DNA of 46,886 nt from Psilocybe azurescens (GCA_023853785.1 JAJIRX010000928.1:1-46886); one strand, 5' to 3'; positions 25,529-37,137 are shown, counted from the first letter of the stretch. Program-made: numbers and translations. The notes: generated from the sequence alone by a model not told the origin.

Positions 25529-27734
25529 TTATAGCTCCGCCGTGTATTTCGATCTAGCTCGAAGTCGGCCACCGTACTTGTATAGAATAAAGAGTCCGGG
25601 AATCAGTGCTATTGAAAGGCCAGCCAGAAGGGTGCACCCGCCACCGATGGTAAGCTTTTTGTAGAGTGGTGTCCCGAAGAGTCTGTGGTTTGCGATAAGT
25701 CAATTTGAAGAGAGAGAAGCCGTGAAATGAAGACATACGGGAAACAGCCGGCTACGGTTGATCTAAAAGATCATTTCCTGCAAGAATAGACGCTGCGTAT
25801 CTTGGGTATGAGGAAGGAAGATAGACGAGAATGCTTTGGAAGAGCAAGAATAGCCTGTATATAAAATATTAGAACACCTCTAATGCAAGGGGCAGGGAAA
25901 TCGACATACCCAGGCAGGTATAAAGCGGCCCCAATGGTTGGTACCATCCAATGCACATTCTCGCGCGAGGACCATCCTGTTGAAATACTGTATGAGCGCT
26001 CTATTCACAAGTAATTGAGCTCGTTTCATAGATCTTTAACTCACCAAATATGAGGAGAGAGGCTGGGATGAAACCAGAAGCAACGAGGGCCACTGCAAGA
26101 CGCGACTCCGGAACGATATATCCCGTCCTTTTGAACTCGGGCTCAACGCGGTAGTAGTTCCAGCATACGTATGCTGAACTCGCGAAGAAACAGGTCACTA
26201 GCAGTCCCATGAATGGAAGACCAGACAAGCCGAGGTTGAAGTGATAGATGTCATTGTACACCAGCGGGAAAGCTTCAAACCACACTATCAAATAGGAGAG
26301 GTTAGCCATGTACAGTTTGGGTGTAACTTATGACGTACAATAAAAAGATGGCGTAGGCCAATCCGAGATAAATGTTGGCATATAGCACGGCGGGTTCGAT
26401 CATGAGCTGGAACGGACGTAGGAGTGCCTCGAATAACACGTCAGAGCTCTTCATCTGCGACTGCTTGATCTCGCTTTCACTATATAGGTTGGGATTTCCG
26501 GTTAATGCTCGTAGCCGACGGGCGCGCTTGAGAAGAATGGTCTCGGCGTTGGTTTCTGGGGAGCCAGAACATAAGGATGACGAAAGCTGCGGCGCCTATC
26601 CAGGAGAGCTCATAGATAGGCCATTTCCAGTTCTTGTTCTGGGCCGCAAAACCACCAATTGTAGGACCCAGGACGGCTGTAATGTGGGATAAATACTCAT
26701 TTCGAGGAGTCGAAGGCAATTGACTTACGTCCACATAGAGCAGCTACACTCCAGGCTATAAGCGCGTAGGGGAGCTTAACAATCGGGAACCTACGAAACG
26801 TGAGTTTCCTGTGGTAATATATTAATATGAAGCAACTTACATATCCTGAATAGAGGCGCCTCCAGTTGCAAGAGCAGGCGAACCGAAGAACCCGGCAAAA
26901 AATCGCATGGCTAGTAAAGTTTGGATATTTGGTGCGTATATTGTAGGAAGTTGGAGCAGCACGAAGATCAACAAGGTCGCCATATACACGGGAGTTCGGC
27001 CTATGGAAGGCACCTCCGATAAGGGGCTGAATATTAAAGGACCCACTCCATATCCAATGACATAGAGCGATAGACCGAGTGTGGCCGTGGTCTTCGAGAC
27101 GTTGAAATGCTCTATGATTCCGGGTATTGATGGCGTACTGAAGAAAAGCGATTAGAATAAGCGTTGTACGTTGAACCAGGTATCTCTCACTAGATGGCAG
27201 AACCTATGTAAACACTGAACGTTAGGAGAGAAACCAGTCCAAGAACCAATATTCTTTTGTTTAAACTCCAATTCCTAAAAATAAACTGCGTCAACGCCAA
27301 GAGAAAGGCATTTAAATTTTTTGGTCAACTTACTGTGGATTATCCTGGTCAGTTTCGTCGTACCAATCCACTATTGTCCCGGATACTGCCTCTTCAATGG
27401 TATCTTCTCGTGACATGTCGACTCTCACAGAGGCTCCGCCCTTTTCCACAGACGATAGCGACTTGCGATTAGACTCGGGAAATTGTAAACCATCAGTGGA
27501 TGTGCGCGTCGAGTCTGGCGTCTCCTTCAGAATATCTTCCGACTGGAATTCTGCGACTGCAGATTCTCTCTTCTCCATAACAATGGTATCGGAAGATGAT
27601 GAAATTGCCTTTGAGAGTTGGAGGTTAGCTGGTAGCCGCCATCCAGGTCGCTGATCCGGGAAAGGGAGGAAGTGGCCTCTGGAGATAGCATTGATGAACA
27701 GACCCACAGTCGAATCTCGGAAGGTGTCCAGCAT
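25529..27734 (-). CDS. MFS drug:H+ antiporter, DHA1 type (Flr1/Mdr1-like)
   Basis: A twelve-span major facilitator that exports small toxic compounds in exchange for protons at the plasma membrane. It starts at 27,734 with about 135 hydrophilic residues; their first part (DTFRDSTVGLFIN) and the motif DQDNPQNW before TM1 are typical of fungal DHA1 exporters. Motif A after TM2 reads GPLIFSPLSEVPSIGRTPVY (about 26,980-27,046). Later spans include AVLGPTIGGFAA (motif C region) and GLPFMGLLVTCFF. Introns of about 50-65 nt separate the exons; the stop is at 25,529. Two single-base frame breaks are seen: one C too many at 26,558-26,561 (after FWLP) and one T too few at 25,765-25,768 (after GNDL). 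It converges with ABCC copy 2 across 290 nt. The substrate is unknown. Confidence 0.9.
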
Positions 27735-28894
27735 TATTGGGGATGGGCGGGGCGGATGAGGTGGATGGGAGGGGAGATGTTTGAAGATTGAAAGTGGGAT
27801 CCCCTGAGCAAGTATGCTTATATACCATGGCAGTTGGCCTCATTTTCGTTGAAACATAGCTTATAAACATAGTTAGATACTACGCTATGTACGATGGCCC
27901 CGATAGGTGAGTCAGGGAGCAGCAGGAGCGTTGAATGGTAAGTAACCTTAATTCTAAAGCGCTTGCAAATCACTGGATCGGTCATATTGCGATTTCTAAG
28001 CGTCACAAGTCTTCGCTTAGCTAAGTTGAATTTCAGGGGCAGAGTATTAAAAATAGACCCATGAGATCGGACTTTACGCGTTACGGATTGACCTGGCATC
28101 ACCTTGCCTGCATGCTTTGCTTATTTAACCTTAACGTTGAAGTTCGAGTGTCGGAAACGCCTATGCAGTATGCGTGAGGTACAGACATGCATTTGCATCA
28201 AGTTCAGCTCAAGGGATCGCATAACTGTTTCGATTTGTGAAAAGGCTGAGTTAGAATCGGAGCAACACTTTCTCATCACGCGAGATATTCTTAGAAAAGG
28301 AGGTAAACAGTGCCTGTCTCTGCCTTGACAGGCACGATTGGTAAGAACACAACCAGAGTCTGTTGCTGACATAGCACAGTGGCCCAATTGCATTACGAGG
28401 CATTACGTCAAGCTTTCGTACATAGTCGTCTTCTGTTCTCCTAGTCTGTCGATCACATTTGACGGGCGTTTAATCGTCAAACGTTAAATGTGACTTGTCC
28501 CAAGTGTCAACTGGTGATTGCTATCTTTTCATCCCACTTGCTATCTCCTGCCCCATGAGCCCCAAAGACCTTCTACATGTATTTAACACATACGTACTCG
28601 CTGCCGGAATGAATGGCAAAATTCTATCTTTTGCCTGAGGGTGGTTGGCAACTCGTTGCAGAACACTTTGCAGTGTATGGGCCAAAGAGCAGCATCTGAA
28701 TCGTCACACGTCACTATAGCTTACAGTCTCAAATAAGAAAGCTAAAAACATCAATCAACTCTCTGTTGCAAGAGAAACAGTCTCATAGCGAAGCTGGTAA
28801 AGAGCAAGTACATAAACGATTTCGACCAGGAGCTTGGAATCTTCGGTAACAGTTCCTCCTCATCCTTCGCATGGGCGATCGTGACTGGAAATGA
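27735..28894. other. Intergenic, no gene seen
   Basis: About 1.15 kb between the MFS start and the hydrophobin stop. The open frames here are short and lack protein-like features. The left part should contain the MFS promoter. Confidence 0.5.
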
Positions 28895-29336
28895 TTAGAG
28901 GTTGAGATTGACCGGGGTGCAGCCAAGGGCGACAACGCCATCTGAGCAAAAGATGTTGAATATGCTATCATGTACAGAAAATACTAGGAAGGTGCTTACG
29001 GAAGGAGTTGTTGGTGCAGCAGACGGGTTGAGCAGTGCTGTTAAAAGGAAAGAGAAATTAGATAGTGTATATAAAGCTAAGGATCAGGTCCCTCTTACCA
29101 AGAGTTGCCTCCAGCACCAATGACGGTAATGGGGTGCAGGTGACACCGACGATGGCGGTAACATCTTGGACAACGATGCCCAAAAGACCGAGGAGCTTAG
29201 AGATCGACGCCTCATTGGCGGTTCCAGTGCTGTTGCAGCACTGAAGGTCTCCAGTGTTGCACTGGCTGGCAGGGGATCCTGTGGCAGCAGCAAGGGTAGC
29301 ACCGAGTGCAAGCGTTGCGAGGACTTTGAATTGCAT
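28895..29336 (-). CDS. Class I hydrophobin
   Basis: A small secreted amphipathic protein that self-assembles at air-water interfaces and coats hyphae or fruiting bodies. The start at 29,336 gives a signal peptide of about 19-20 residues (MQFKVLATLALGATLAAATG). All eight cysteines are present: one, then a CC pair (residues 26, 33, 34), then C67 in GVTC, C5 at the exon 1/2 junction, QPVCC, and the last in VALGCTPVNLNL before the stop. Spacings (6, 32, about 12-13, 5, 12) fit class I. Introns are 29,038-29,098 (61 nt) and 28,942-28,999 (58 nt), both GT-AG and in phase for the C-terminal frame. The frame of exon 1 changes after GVTCTP: the G-run at 29,131-29,134 (C on the coding strand) has four bases where five would keep the frame into the usual TVIGAGGNS segment. 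Confidence 0.93.
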
Positions 29337-29904
29337 CTTTGAGTAGCTGATTTACTGAACTGTATGAGTGTGTTCGAGTGAGGAATATGCTCGAAACATA
29401 CCTCGCTTTTATACGCGTTCTAGTGAGTGTTTACGTGATTATGCTTTTGATGTATTGACTGTTTAGTATCGTCATCATTTGGACATGCGATATATCGTCG
29501 CAACAAAAAACATAGAGAACAAAGCATCCTTCCCATGTCAAAGTGGAGTTTCACGCTTCGTGGTGGAGCTTAAGCAGTCAATTTCAAGCAGGAGAACGTT
29601 AGGGGCTGCAGATATTCCGGATATTGAGGTGACAGGTCTGAAAGAGCGTGGGCAACAGTCAAATTCATGCGTCATCGTAGGTCATCCTGATAAGAGCAAA
29701 GCCCGTCGGAAAAATAATGTTCGGACAGCGTGTCCGTTTTGTGAGTCTGTTGACATCGTTTAGAGCGTTTAAGCGTTGAGTCCAGAATCAGATGTGGTGG
29801 TCGTTGTGCGTCTTGTAGCTATTGTATTCAATCGAGTGGTGCCCGTCGTAGAGCTCCATCTATCGCCCCTTGGAGCATCAGAAACAAGCGTAATATTCAG
29901 ATAA
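29337..29904. other. Intergenic, hydrophobin 5' region
   Basis: Upstream region of the hydrophobin. A TATA-like stretch (CTTTTATACGCG on the plus strand, about 29,405-29,416) lies about 70-80 nt upstream of the start codon and could serve as core promoter. No other gene supported; a 94-codon plus-strand open stretch at 29,479-29,763 has no recognisable feature. Confidence 0.4.
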
Positions 29905-30189
29905 TCAGGGTTGAATATTTAAGGCTAGCACTGAGGACACTAGATCTTCTTTGGGGAGGCCTGCGAGTCCATTAGGATTTCGAGAGACATAATTTAGGGG
30001 ACCACAGTGTCGCAGGATCCGCGACATGATGTTGAGTTCCGGAAACTGTTTGATGACGCAGAAGCTGACGGCAGAGTACACCAAATCAGTTGTGCACATT
30101 GCACTCCGGAAGTTATAGACGTCAGAGAGAAAGTGACAATGATGAAAGTGAAGGGTTCGAGTTGAACGTGTGCTGGTGGTGCTGGACAA
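29905..30189 (-). CDS. Possible 94-residue hypothetical protein
   Basis: An uninterrupted 94-codon frame from ATG at 30,189. Upstream on its strand, at about 30,195-30,203, is a TATA-like AATAGTATT/TATAAATAAT stretch. The product is Ser/Thr-rich at its start, then contains SILFCVIKQF-like hydrophobic patches without a clear signal peptide. No family recognised, and it may be chance. Confidence 0.2.
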   Translation of the reverse strand: MSSTTSTRSTRTLHFHHCHFLSDVYNFRSAMCTTDLVYSAVSFCVIKQFPELNIMSRILRHCGPLNYVSRNPNGLAGLPKEDLVSSVLALNIQP

Positions 30190-30831
30190 TACTATTATTT
30201 ATACTGGGGCAGAACATGAACTGAAACTTGAATGCTTGAAAGTTGAAATCGCACACTTTCTTGAGGTTGACATCGTCGGACGCGATTGTCGTTGACAATA
30301 CTTAAGTGTAGCTGCTTCGCCTCTTACCTAATTATTAATACACACGCTGGCGGTCTCAATTGGCTCACTGGTGATTAGTCCTGTCACGTGCGAGCAAGGA
30401 AACGCATTTACTTAGCACAAATTCAACGTTGCGCCCTTATTTTCTACCACATCCACTTCAAAGCTCTCCGGCGGATGAACGTCATATTGTGAAGCTTATA
30501 TTTTTAGCCTATAAATTATGATCTCTTTGTGCTCAATGGTCGAATGTGACATAAATCATCTCACCCGAGCCCCAGAATTTGCGGAGGAAGTTTATTTTAA
30601 AACGCCACTTGATTCTGTGAGTCGTTTTTACAGTATTGACACATATTCATTTTACAATGCTGAAATTAAGTGCTAAGCTTCGATTACTACGTCTGCTACT
30701 GCTCTAGGCTCATCCTTGATATGCGGAATAATTTTACCATTCGAATAGGAATCAAGTTTGAATCAAGTCATGATCTACGGGCTCCAAACCGCCGAAACTG
30801 ATCACAATATCGCCTCCATATATACACTTAA
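30190..30831. other. Intergenic, nothing recognised
   Basis: About 640 nt without a supported gene, repeat or structural RNA. Confidence 0.45.
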
Positions 30832-30893
30832 GGGCCCGTTCGGCTAGCAACGCTCCGCGGAGCGTGTCTGCCAAAATCAGGGCCTAAGCCGAA
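30832..30893. repeat. Nested palindrome
   Basis: A perfect 16-bp palindrome, ACGCTCCGCGGAGCGT (30,850-30,865), sits inside a larger imperfect inverted repeat: TTCGGCTAG at 30,839-30,847 faces CTAAGCCGAA at 30,884-30,893, and GGGCCC on the left faces AGGGCCT on the right. The whole element is about 62 bp and GC-rich against an AT-rich background. It lies at the 3' edge of the reverse-transcriptase relic. Confidence 0.7.
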
Positions 30894-32028
30894 ATTGATG
30901 GCTTGAGCCAAATCCATCATTTTCGACCTGTTTCACGAACTCTTCCTCGGGCGTCGAACCAATCTTGGCCAAGCTATTCGGTGAGTAACCACTGCCTGAT
31001 ACATCAACCCGCTCCGTATTTGTATGCACATCCGTGCCACCTCCAACTTTCCCCAAAGATGCCAAAGGTGTTTCATGTCTTCCCAGCGCCAAAATCTTGA
31101 GGACTACATTTCACAGGTCTAGTCCGCCTCTCGCGATAAGGAAATAGGAATAACCGTCCGGAGAATCCTTGATACCAAACCGGTCTTCGATGTTTTTTTT
31201 TAGGAACTGATTGCGCCCACGCCAGTATCCATACTTTTAGGAAATAATTCTACCTGTATGCGACCCATGTTTCAATCAAGTTGTTTACATGCGCATCGTC
31301 GAAGCAATTTGCAGGGAAGTTCCTCAGGAAGGAGGCCATATACTTGTTGTATGCATTGATCTATCCAAAGACGAACTTGGAACTAGCAAGCTGGTGTCTC
31401 GTCTCGTTGATATGATGATCGACATCCCCTTGATTGATCATAAACCTGGAGACCTCTGAGGCAAATTTGAGAGTGCCCCAGCGCATGTCGCCTTCCGAAA
31501 GCCTGGCATGGTCTTCAGTGCGAGTTCCGACAAATGCCGACCCGGTTTTCTTCTTATTGAACCTCAACCCGGCGAGTTCAGTGTACATGTTCATCTTCAC
31601 CCAGCCATTGGCCACCTTCTTGGGATCGGAATCCCAAAGCCACAGGTCATCATGCATTCTGTATAGGTGCAAACCTTCTGCCCTCTGTTTGACCGCGAAT
31701 TCCATGATGAAGAGGACAGCCTCCCCACAAACGACACTCAGGGCGTGCGCAATCGGAGTCCCGCGTCTGCAGATGATGTCTCCCCCTCACGGGCGAGAGC
31801 GCTGGACTCGTCTAGGGCCTTGGCGTGCGTCTGATATGCGAGCCTTTGCTTCTCGAGTTCCGGCGAGTTTAATGTTCGTAATGAAGTGTATAGTCTGTCT
31901 GAAAGACGATTTGCCGATGGTTGATGATTTTGACATATTGGACAAGGTGAGCTGAAGTGGTTTCTGAAGTGTAAAAGAGTTGGGGTGGATTGAGTGCGAA
32001 ACCGAAGTTGGTTTCTTGTTTCTTGCAC
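30870..32028 (-). pseudogene. Relic of a cellular reverse transcriptase (rvt family)
   Basis: The minus strand carries the C-terminal half of an RT-like protein: RRGTPIAHALSVVCGEAVLF (near 31,710-31,770), then LHLYRMHDDLWLW, whose two adjacent Asp (codons at 31,646-31,651) fit the metal-binding motif C, then LAGLRFNKKKTGSAFVGT and GDMRWGTLKF. This order and the HDDxW context match the single-copy cellular rvt genes of fungi rather than LINE or LTR elements. An N-terminal-like segment (LEKQRLAYQTHAKALDES, about 31,800-31,860) is joined almost directly to motif B, so the fingers and motif A are missing: an internal deletion. There is a TAG stop at about 31,358-31,360 where a Trp would fit (FVFG*INAYNKYMASF), a TGA at about 31,100-31,105, and a one-base frame break in the G-run near 31,787. 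It cannot encode an active enzyme. Confidence 0.7.
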
Positions 32029-33221
32029 TTCTGTTAACAGCGCTTTTATCTTGGGATGATATTAACTATGCATTTCCATGGGACATCAGAATGACCTCGT
32101 TCCGTTTCTAGCTCTAGTTATGAAATGAGTCATTGGCCAAGATACTCATGTCGCTCTGGTGATTCGCCTGTACTTCGACATTCCACTGCATGGAAGTCTC
32201 TCATTTTCTCATGAAAGTTCTGCAATGCATCTCTGTCTGATAGGTTAATAGACGAGATAAAACAATGCATGTATAAACGCTGTGGCCGCCTTGCCCCAGA
32301 CTGTTGTAGGTAGCGCCCAGGGGTGTAACAGATCAAGGTAGCGTGTCTTCCCCAAAGTTATGAGCTCGGTGCGTGACACGACTCCTTAATACCAGACAGC
32401 CTACATATAGCACTCTATCTATTCTTTCCGTTCCCGATCGTCTTTTTGATTTGTGGGCAGTGCTCACAGAAAGATTATCAGTGAAGCAAACGACATCACT
32501 GTGACTGGGAACATGATGAATGTAAATCAGGCTGCGACCTTTCGCGTATTCTTTCCTATCGTGACTACTGCATGTAGTGAGAAATGGCATACAATCGTCT
32601 TGTATAACGAGTTCCAAACGAGGGGTGGAGTCCTGCTACTCAATACGCGTAGATGAAGCTCGCCGAGTTGTGGAGGACTCAACACGGTACTGCGGCGGAT
32701 AACTGTGATCCTATTTGACGGAGTTTGAAGATAGACAGGAGCACCTCGCTTGGGAAACTTTATCGCTGCGAACAAACTCTCATCAACGATCAACATTAGT
32801 TGCTCCCATCTGTCACCATAGCCAGAAAACTATGTCATTCGGGTATGGGTAGGCTTTAGCATCTGTCATCGGCTCAATCACCCTGCAAGTTGAAGTCAAA
32901 TATCAATCTATCAACTGGGAAGAACTTATTCTAAGCCTTAGACCGCACGACTTGCTGGTATTATCACCAGCACCGACAGGTAACCCAAAGCGATGTATGG
33001 ATAAAAATAAACTCTGATGAATTTTTTAATGTTGCAATCTCACTCGGCGGCGGCGAACAGCGAACCAACAGCAAGCACGATATGGAGCTTTTCCTTGGAC
33101 TGATGCATGATACATGGCAGCTCCCTCAAAAGCCTAAAATTGTCCTCCTGAGTATACAAAATCCTGTCGTATTTGAACAAAGCCTCCAACGATCCCCCAT
33201 CTCGAACTCTGCAATCTCTGC
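32029..33221. other. Intergenic, no gene seen
   Basis: About 1.2 kb between the rvt relic and F-box gene 1. Several short open stretches on both strands (for example 32,333-32,617 minus and 32,527-32,796 minus) overlap each other and show no domain, signal or splice logic. Confidence 0.45.
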
Positions 33222-34833
33222 ATGCCATCTGGGACAAAGCCTTCCTACATCGTCGATCTCCCTTTCGAGATCTGGCAGCATGTATCCTCCTTTCTTTCTG
33301 TGGAAGAAGTATGGGTGTTACATGGACTAAACCGTATGTTGCGTAATATTGCATTGGATAAACGATACAGATGTGTCAAGGTGAACTTCGCTCCACGACA
33401 CTATGGGAGTTACGCAACTCGTTTTCGACACCTAAGGTGAGCCCTACTTATCTCCTCTATCGATGATTATTGCTAACTGTTTTATAGCGAAGATCAAATT
33501 GCAAAGCGCGTCCGGGAAATATACTTCCAACCGTACATACCACTTGATCCTTTTGATCTGAAGGACGACTTGAAGGCTCGTTCTCCACTAAAGGGCATCT
33601 TCGAGGAGACGTCTGCTCCCGACGCAAATACGATAGTCAACACCATAGCACGCTTTAAGAAAGTCTCAAGTCTTCGCATAGAATCTACCTACGATATACG
33701 CTTGCGCCCTCCAGGTCTGCAGCTCATACACGGAGGACTTCGAATATTTGCCAATAATCTTCGCACCCTTGTCCTGTCGTTTCCACTTGAGATGATGTCC
33801 ACTATCATCCTTCCGGATCTCGTCCTTACACGACTCGAAACTCTCGAAATCATGCCTTCATCGTTGGAATGCTCCACGCGGCAGAGTGATATTCTTTTAG
33901 TCTTTTCGACCACGTTGAAAGCAACAATACTGCCCTTTGTCAACCGCCACCGCCTTTCGTTGCGTTTTTTAGTTTTAATCCTCCGAAATTTCAAGCTTCG
34001 TGGATGCCGTTCAACCCCAGAGTCATCACATATTTCAAATTAATTCCGTTATTCGAGGGCTTGAATCATATACCACATTTGGAATCGGTGTCCTTCAGTG
34101 TCCCAGCTCACACTTCCCCAAACGACGCCACCTATCGGTTCTTTGCTCAACACTCGAAAAATCTTCGCCGTCTACAGCTTTCCATGGCGCATATGTCCGT
34201 TTTAGACTATCAGAACTTTCTTGAACAGCTTAAAGTGCCCCTGCCGCTTCTTGAAGCTCTTACCCTCAATTTCGGCTTTCGCTCACGACACCTCATCGTT
34301 GATCCCTCTCTTCCAAAATTTCTCAGCCAATATGCTTCCACTTTGAGATCTCTCAGATTACTCAAAAAGCAACATGGAAAACGAGAAATGTTTTCTTTAT
34401 TCGAGATACCGCTTGGATCCCCACCGCTTACTCGAAGCTCAGATTCCTGGAGATCTGGCTTTATTGTCTGACGCCCGAAATTTTGGACATGATTTCGTCC
34501 TCTTTACCTAATCTTGAAGATCTCGAGCTCACTGTCCGTATTTTTAAAGGGGAAAGCGCATCGTTTGAAAACGAACGAGATCAGGTAAGCCCTCGTCAAT
34601 TCATTCAGTCTTTCTGTCGTTGAGCTCGGTCTTTCTAGTTCTGTGTTGAGATGAGACTCCGTGACTATTACGAATGGAAACTCCGACGATTGCTCCTCAA
34701 AAACATTGATTCGAAAACGATGTCGAGGTCTAATGCCAACTGCATCATCGCAGTGGTAGAGGCCCTTCCACGTTTATTGACGATCAATGAAATGAACAGG
34801 GTTGACTATCTATCCTGTTACTCAAGAACGTAA
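33222..34833 (+). CDS. F-box/leucine-rich protein 1
   Basis: Probable substrate adaptor for an SCF ubiquitin ligase. The ATG at 33,222 opens directly into an F-box (LPFEIWQHVSSFLSVEEVWV, residues about 13-32). Irregular leucine-rich stretches follow (NNLRTLVLSFPLEM, ETLEIMPSSLE, STLRSLRLLKK, LEDLELTV). Intron 1 (GTGAGC to TTATAG, about 33,437-33,487) and the last intron (GTAAGC to TTTCTAG, about 34,585-34,639) are in phase; the stop is at 34,833. Two frame breaks lie at homopolymers: the T-run 33,965-33,970 and the A-run 34,364-34,368, each one base short. With the first corrected, the next 33 residues align with F-box protein 2 without a gap. The second could instead be a 53-nt intron (about 34,389-34,441). 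Confidence 0.72.
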
Positions 34834-35226
34834 AGTAACAACGAGAAAACGTTTGAATAAATCTTCTCCTCCTCAGCATTGCCATTAGCCACCACAAGTA
34901 CAAAAGTTAACCCCAGAGCAATCCCTCCTTTTGCACGCCGTCGACCTTTCTCTTGCAATGTCAAAGATATTGATGATGTTTGGGAAGACGAGAGGGTGCG
35001 GTGTTGAGAAGGGAATGGGATTACTTTATTACGGCCATCGTCCTTTAAGTACCACTTGTTTGTCGAGTCGATTAAAGCGATGGATCAGACGTCCGCCAAT
35101 AGTAATCTCCTCAACAAAACTACTATGATACACGGAAGTCCCGAGTACACAGTAGAAGTACTTATAAGCTATTTGGACTGGTGATTTGTAGAGCGTAGTA
35201 CATTGACAGCTTTATCAGCCTCACGG
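34834..35226. other. Intergenic, 3' of F-box gene 1
   Basis: About 390 nt with no gene recognised. Confidence 0.45.
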
Positions 35227-35541
35227 TCATGACCGTTTGACTTCTTTAAAAATTAAATCGGTCACAGTGTTGCTTACGGCTTTGTAGTTGTTTTCGGAAT
35301 TTAGAAGTGCGAAGGAGAACCGGAGCACCGGGTCCAAAGGGATCGTACTACATGCACAGTACCCCTTTAATTTGTTCCATACATTGAATACCTCCGCCGC
35401 CCGATGGAAGACTACTGTGGGGAAATTTTTGGGGAAAAGCGAATTGAGCACGTGGTACTCGGAGCCAGTATGGTCACGCTCATTATACGTCGCGATGATG
35501 CATGTCCAGGCATGTCCTCCCTCCCACAACGTGCACAACAT
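35227..35541 (-). CDS. Possible 104-residue hypothetical protein
   Basis: A continuous 104-codon frame, divergent from the membrane-protein gene that starts 50 nt to the right. It contains well-mixed hydrophobic and polar residues (FNVWNKLKGYCACSTIPLDP, VLRFSFALLNSE) but no signal peptide or known motif. The tight spacing to the neighbour's start codon makes it less likely to be an independent gene. Confidence 0.22.
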   Translation of the reverse strand: MLCTLWEGGHAWTCIIATYNERDHTGSEYHVLNSLFPKNFPTVVFHRAAEVFNVWNKLKGYCACSTIPLDPVLRFSFALLNSENNYKAVSNTVTDLIFKEVKRS

Positions 35542-35591
35542 TTTAAGCTACATTTACATCCTATTCTATATCCTGGACCGCACGAAGGATA

Positions 35592-37137
35592 ATGGCAAAC
35601 ACATCGACGGCGACCATTTCAAAAGAAACGCCTTTAAGGAAGAGGATGCGTGTTCTTGAACGGGCACAGTCTCTCACAAACCTGAACACACTAGGATCGA
35701 CGGAGGGCAAAACTCTGGATATCGAGTTCAAGCATAGAGAGCAGGGAGAAGATGCAGTTCAATCATCACCTATAGAATACGAAACTCATTCAAGTTCAAG
35801 CGACGACGACGTGGAACTTACGAATCGAGAGGAGGGGACCTCACATAGAAAGGAACATGCTAAATCTCAGCGGCCCACTCTGGATACCAGAGATCTGCAT
35901 TATCACCCCTGCCACCGGTCAGACCGTTCAGAGAGCAGCCCTATGTCACCGAAAACACGGGCATGGTACGAATTTGACCTAGCAGTGGTCGTTGCATTGG
36001 TCTCACCGATCGGGAACTGGCTTACTGGAGGCGACCATGTCAAGAATCTTCTCCTCATAGTTCTGCTCATTTTCTATCTACACCAAGTCATCGAAGGTCA
36101 GTTTAGCACGATCATTCCATTTTTTCTTTTTAATCAAAATTCAAGTGCCGTGGAGATTATATCACAAGTGCAGGCCTCACAGACGAGCACAGCACATCCC
36201 TCCATCTGGAGCACTTGCAGACTCAGACTCACTGGAGTCGCGATACGCCCAACTCGCTGCCTCCGAGCTCCAGAAATTTGAATTTCTATTCCTCTTCTTC
36301 ACATTCCTTTCACCTTTCCTTGGCGCCGCCCTGCTTCGTTATGCAACCGACGCTATTTTAGGTCCAGATGCTGTCTCGTGGTTCAGCACGGGTCTGTTCG
36401 TCCTCGCTACCGGCATGCGGCCGTGGATACACCTCGTGGAGCGTCTGAACGACCGCACAGAAGAGCTACACGATTTTGTGCACTATCCATCTGCCACACA
36501 CGTTGTGTCTGATGAGCAGCACAAGCTTCTGGAAGCACGCATTAGCCAGCTCGAGAAGTCACTCAATAAAATGAAAAACAAAGTCTCTCATACTACTGAA
36601 GATGTGTACGACTATGTCGACGATGCTGTAGACGCTGTTGAGCACGCTATGCGGAAGCAGGATAGAAAATGGGACAAATTCGAAGGAAAAGTCAAAGAAG
36701 TCGAACAAGTCGTCATCCAGTTATCTTCTAAAACGTCGGTACAGCCGGACCCTCTTCTCAGAGCACTCTCAGTTGATTTAGGGAACATGAGAACATATAC
36801 GCGATACATGATCGAGCGTATCGTCCCGAGTTGGGTTTTACACCCTCAGAAGGGTATATATGCCTCATATCCGGAGGACCCCACCTCAACCGTGCTTCGC
36901 ACAAAGAAGCCTGCTAAACGCTCTATACCTGGCTCATCGTCGTCCTCGCCGTGCATATCTCCCCTCGAAACCATCGTCGAGGAAGAAATGAGTACTACGC
37001 ATACGGAAAATCATGTGGGCAGTGGTTCCATCCTTGCCCGACCATATTATATCACGTCGGCACTGGTTTATAGAGCCGGCTATATAATCACTGCACCCTT
37101 TCGAGCTGCTGTGAGGATGGTGTTAAGGAATTATTGA
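35592..37137 (+). CDS. Conserved fungal membrane protein with C-terminal coiled coil
   Basis: The one long gene in the right half with no frame break. Two exons, 35,592-36,096 and 36,146-37,137 (49-nt GT-AG intron, in phase), give 498 residues. The N-terminal 120 residues are polar and Ser-rich. Residues about 125-170 form two membrane segments (FDLAVVVALVSPIGNWLTGG and HVKNLLLIVLLIFYLHQVIE). A second pair (FLFLFFTFLSPFLGAALLRY and an SWFSTGLFVLATGM segment) follows near residues 210-260. A heptad-rich helix (EARISQLEKSLNKMKNKV, then a KWDKFEGKVKEVEQVV stretch) occupies about residues 295-360. No enzymatic motif. I know the type as a widespread uncharacterised fungal protein, probably of an internal membrane, with the coil available for partner binding. 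Function unassigned. Confidence 0.82.

Noticed and set aside
33040..33354. Minus-strand 104-codon frame over the start of F-box gene 1
   Set aside because: It is antisense to a clear F-box exon and has no independent support.
34355..34400. Programmed -1 ribosomal frameshift in F-box gene 1
   Set aside because: The site is C AAA AAG, not a full X XXY YYZ slippery heptamer, and many other genes in the window have similar one-base breaks.
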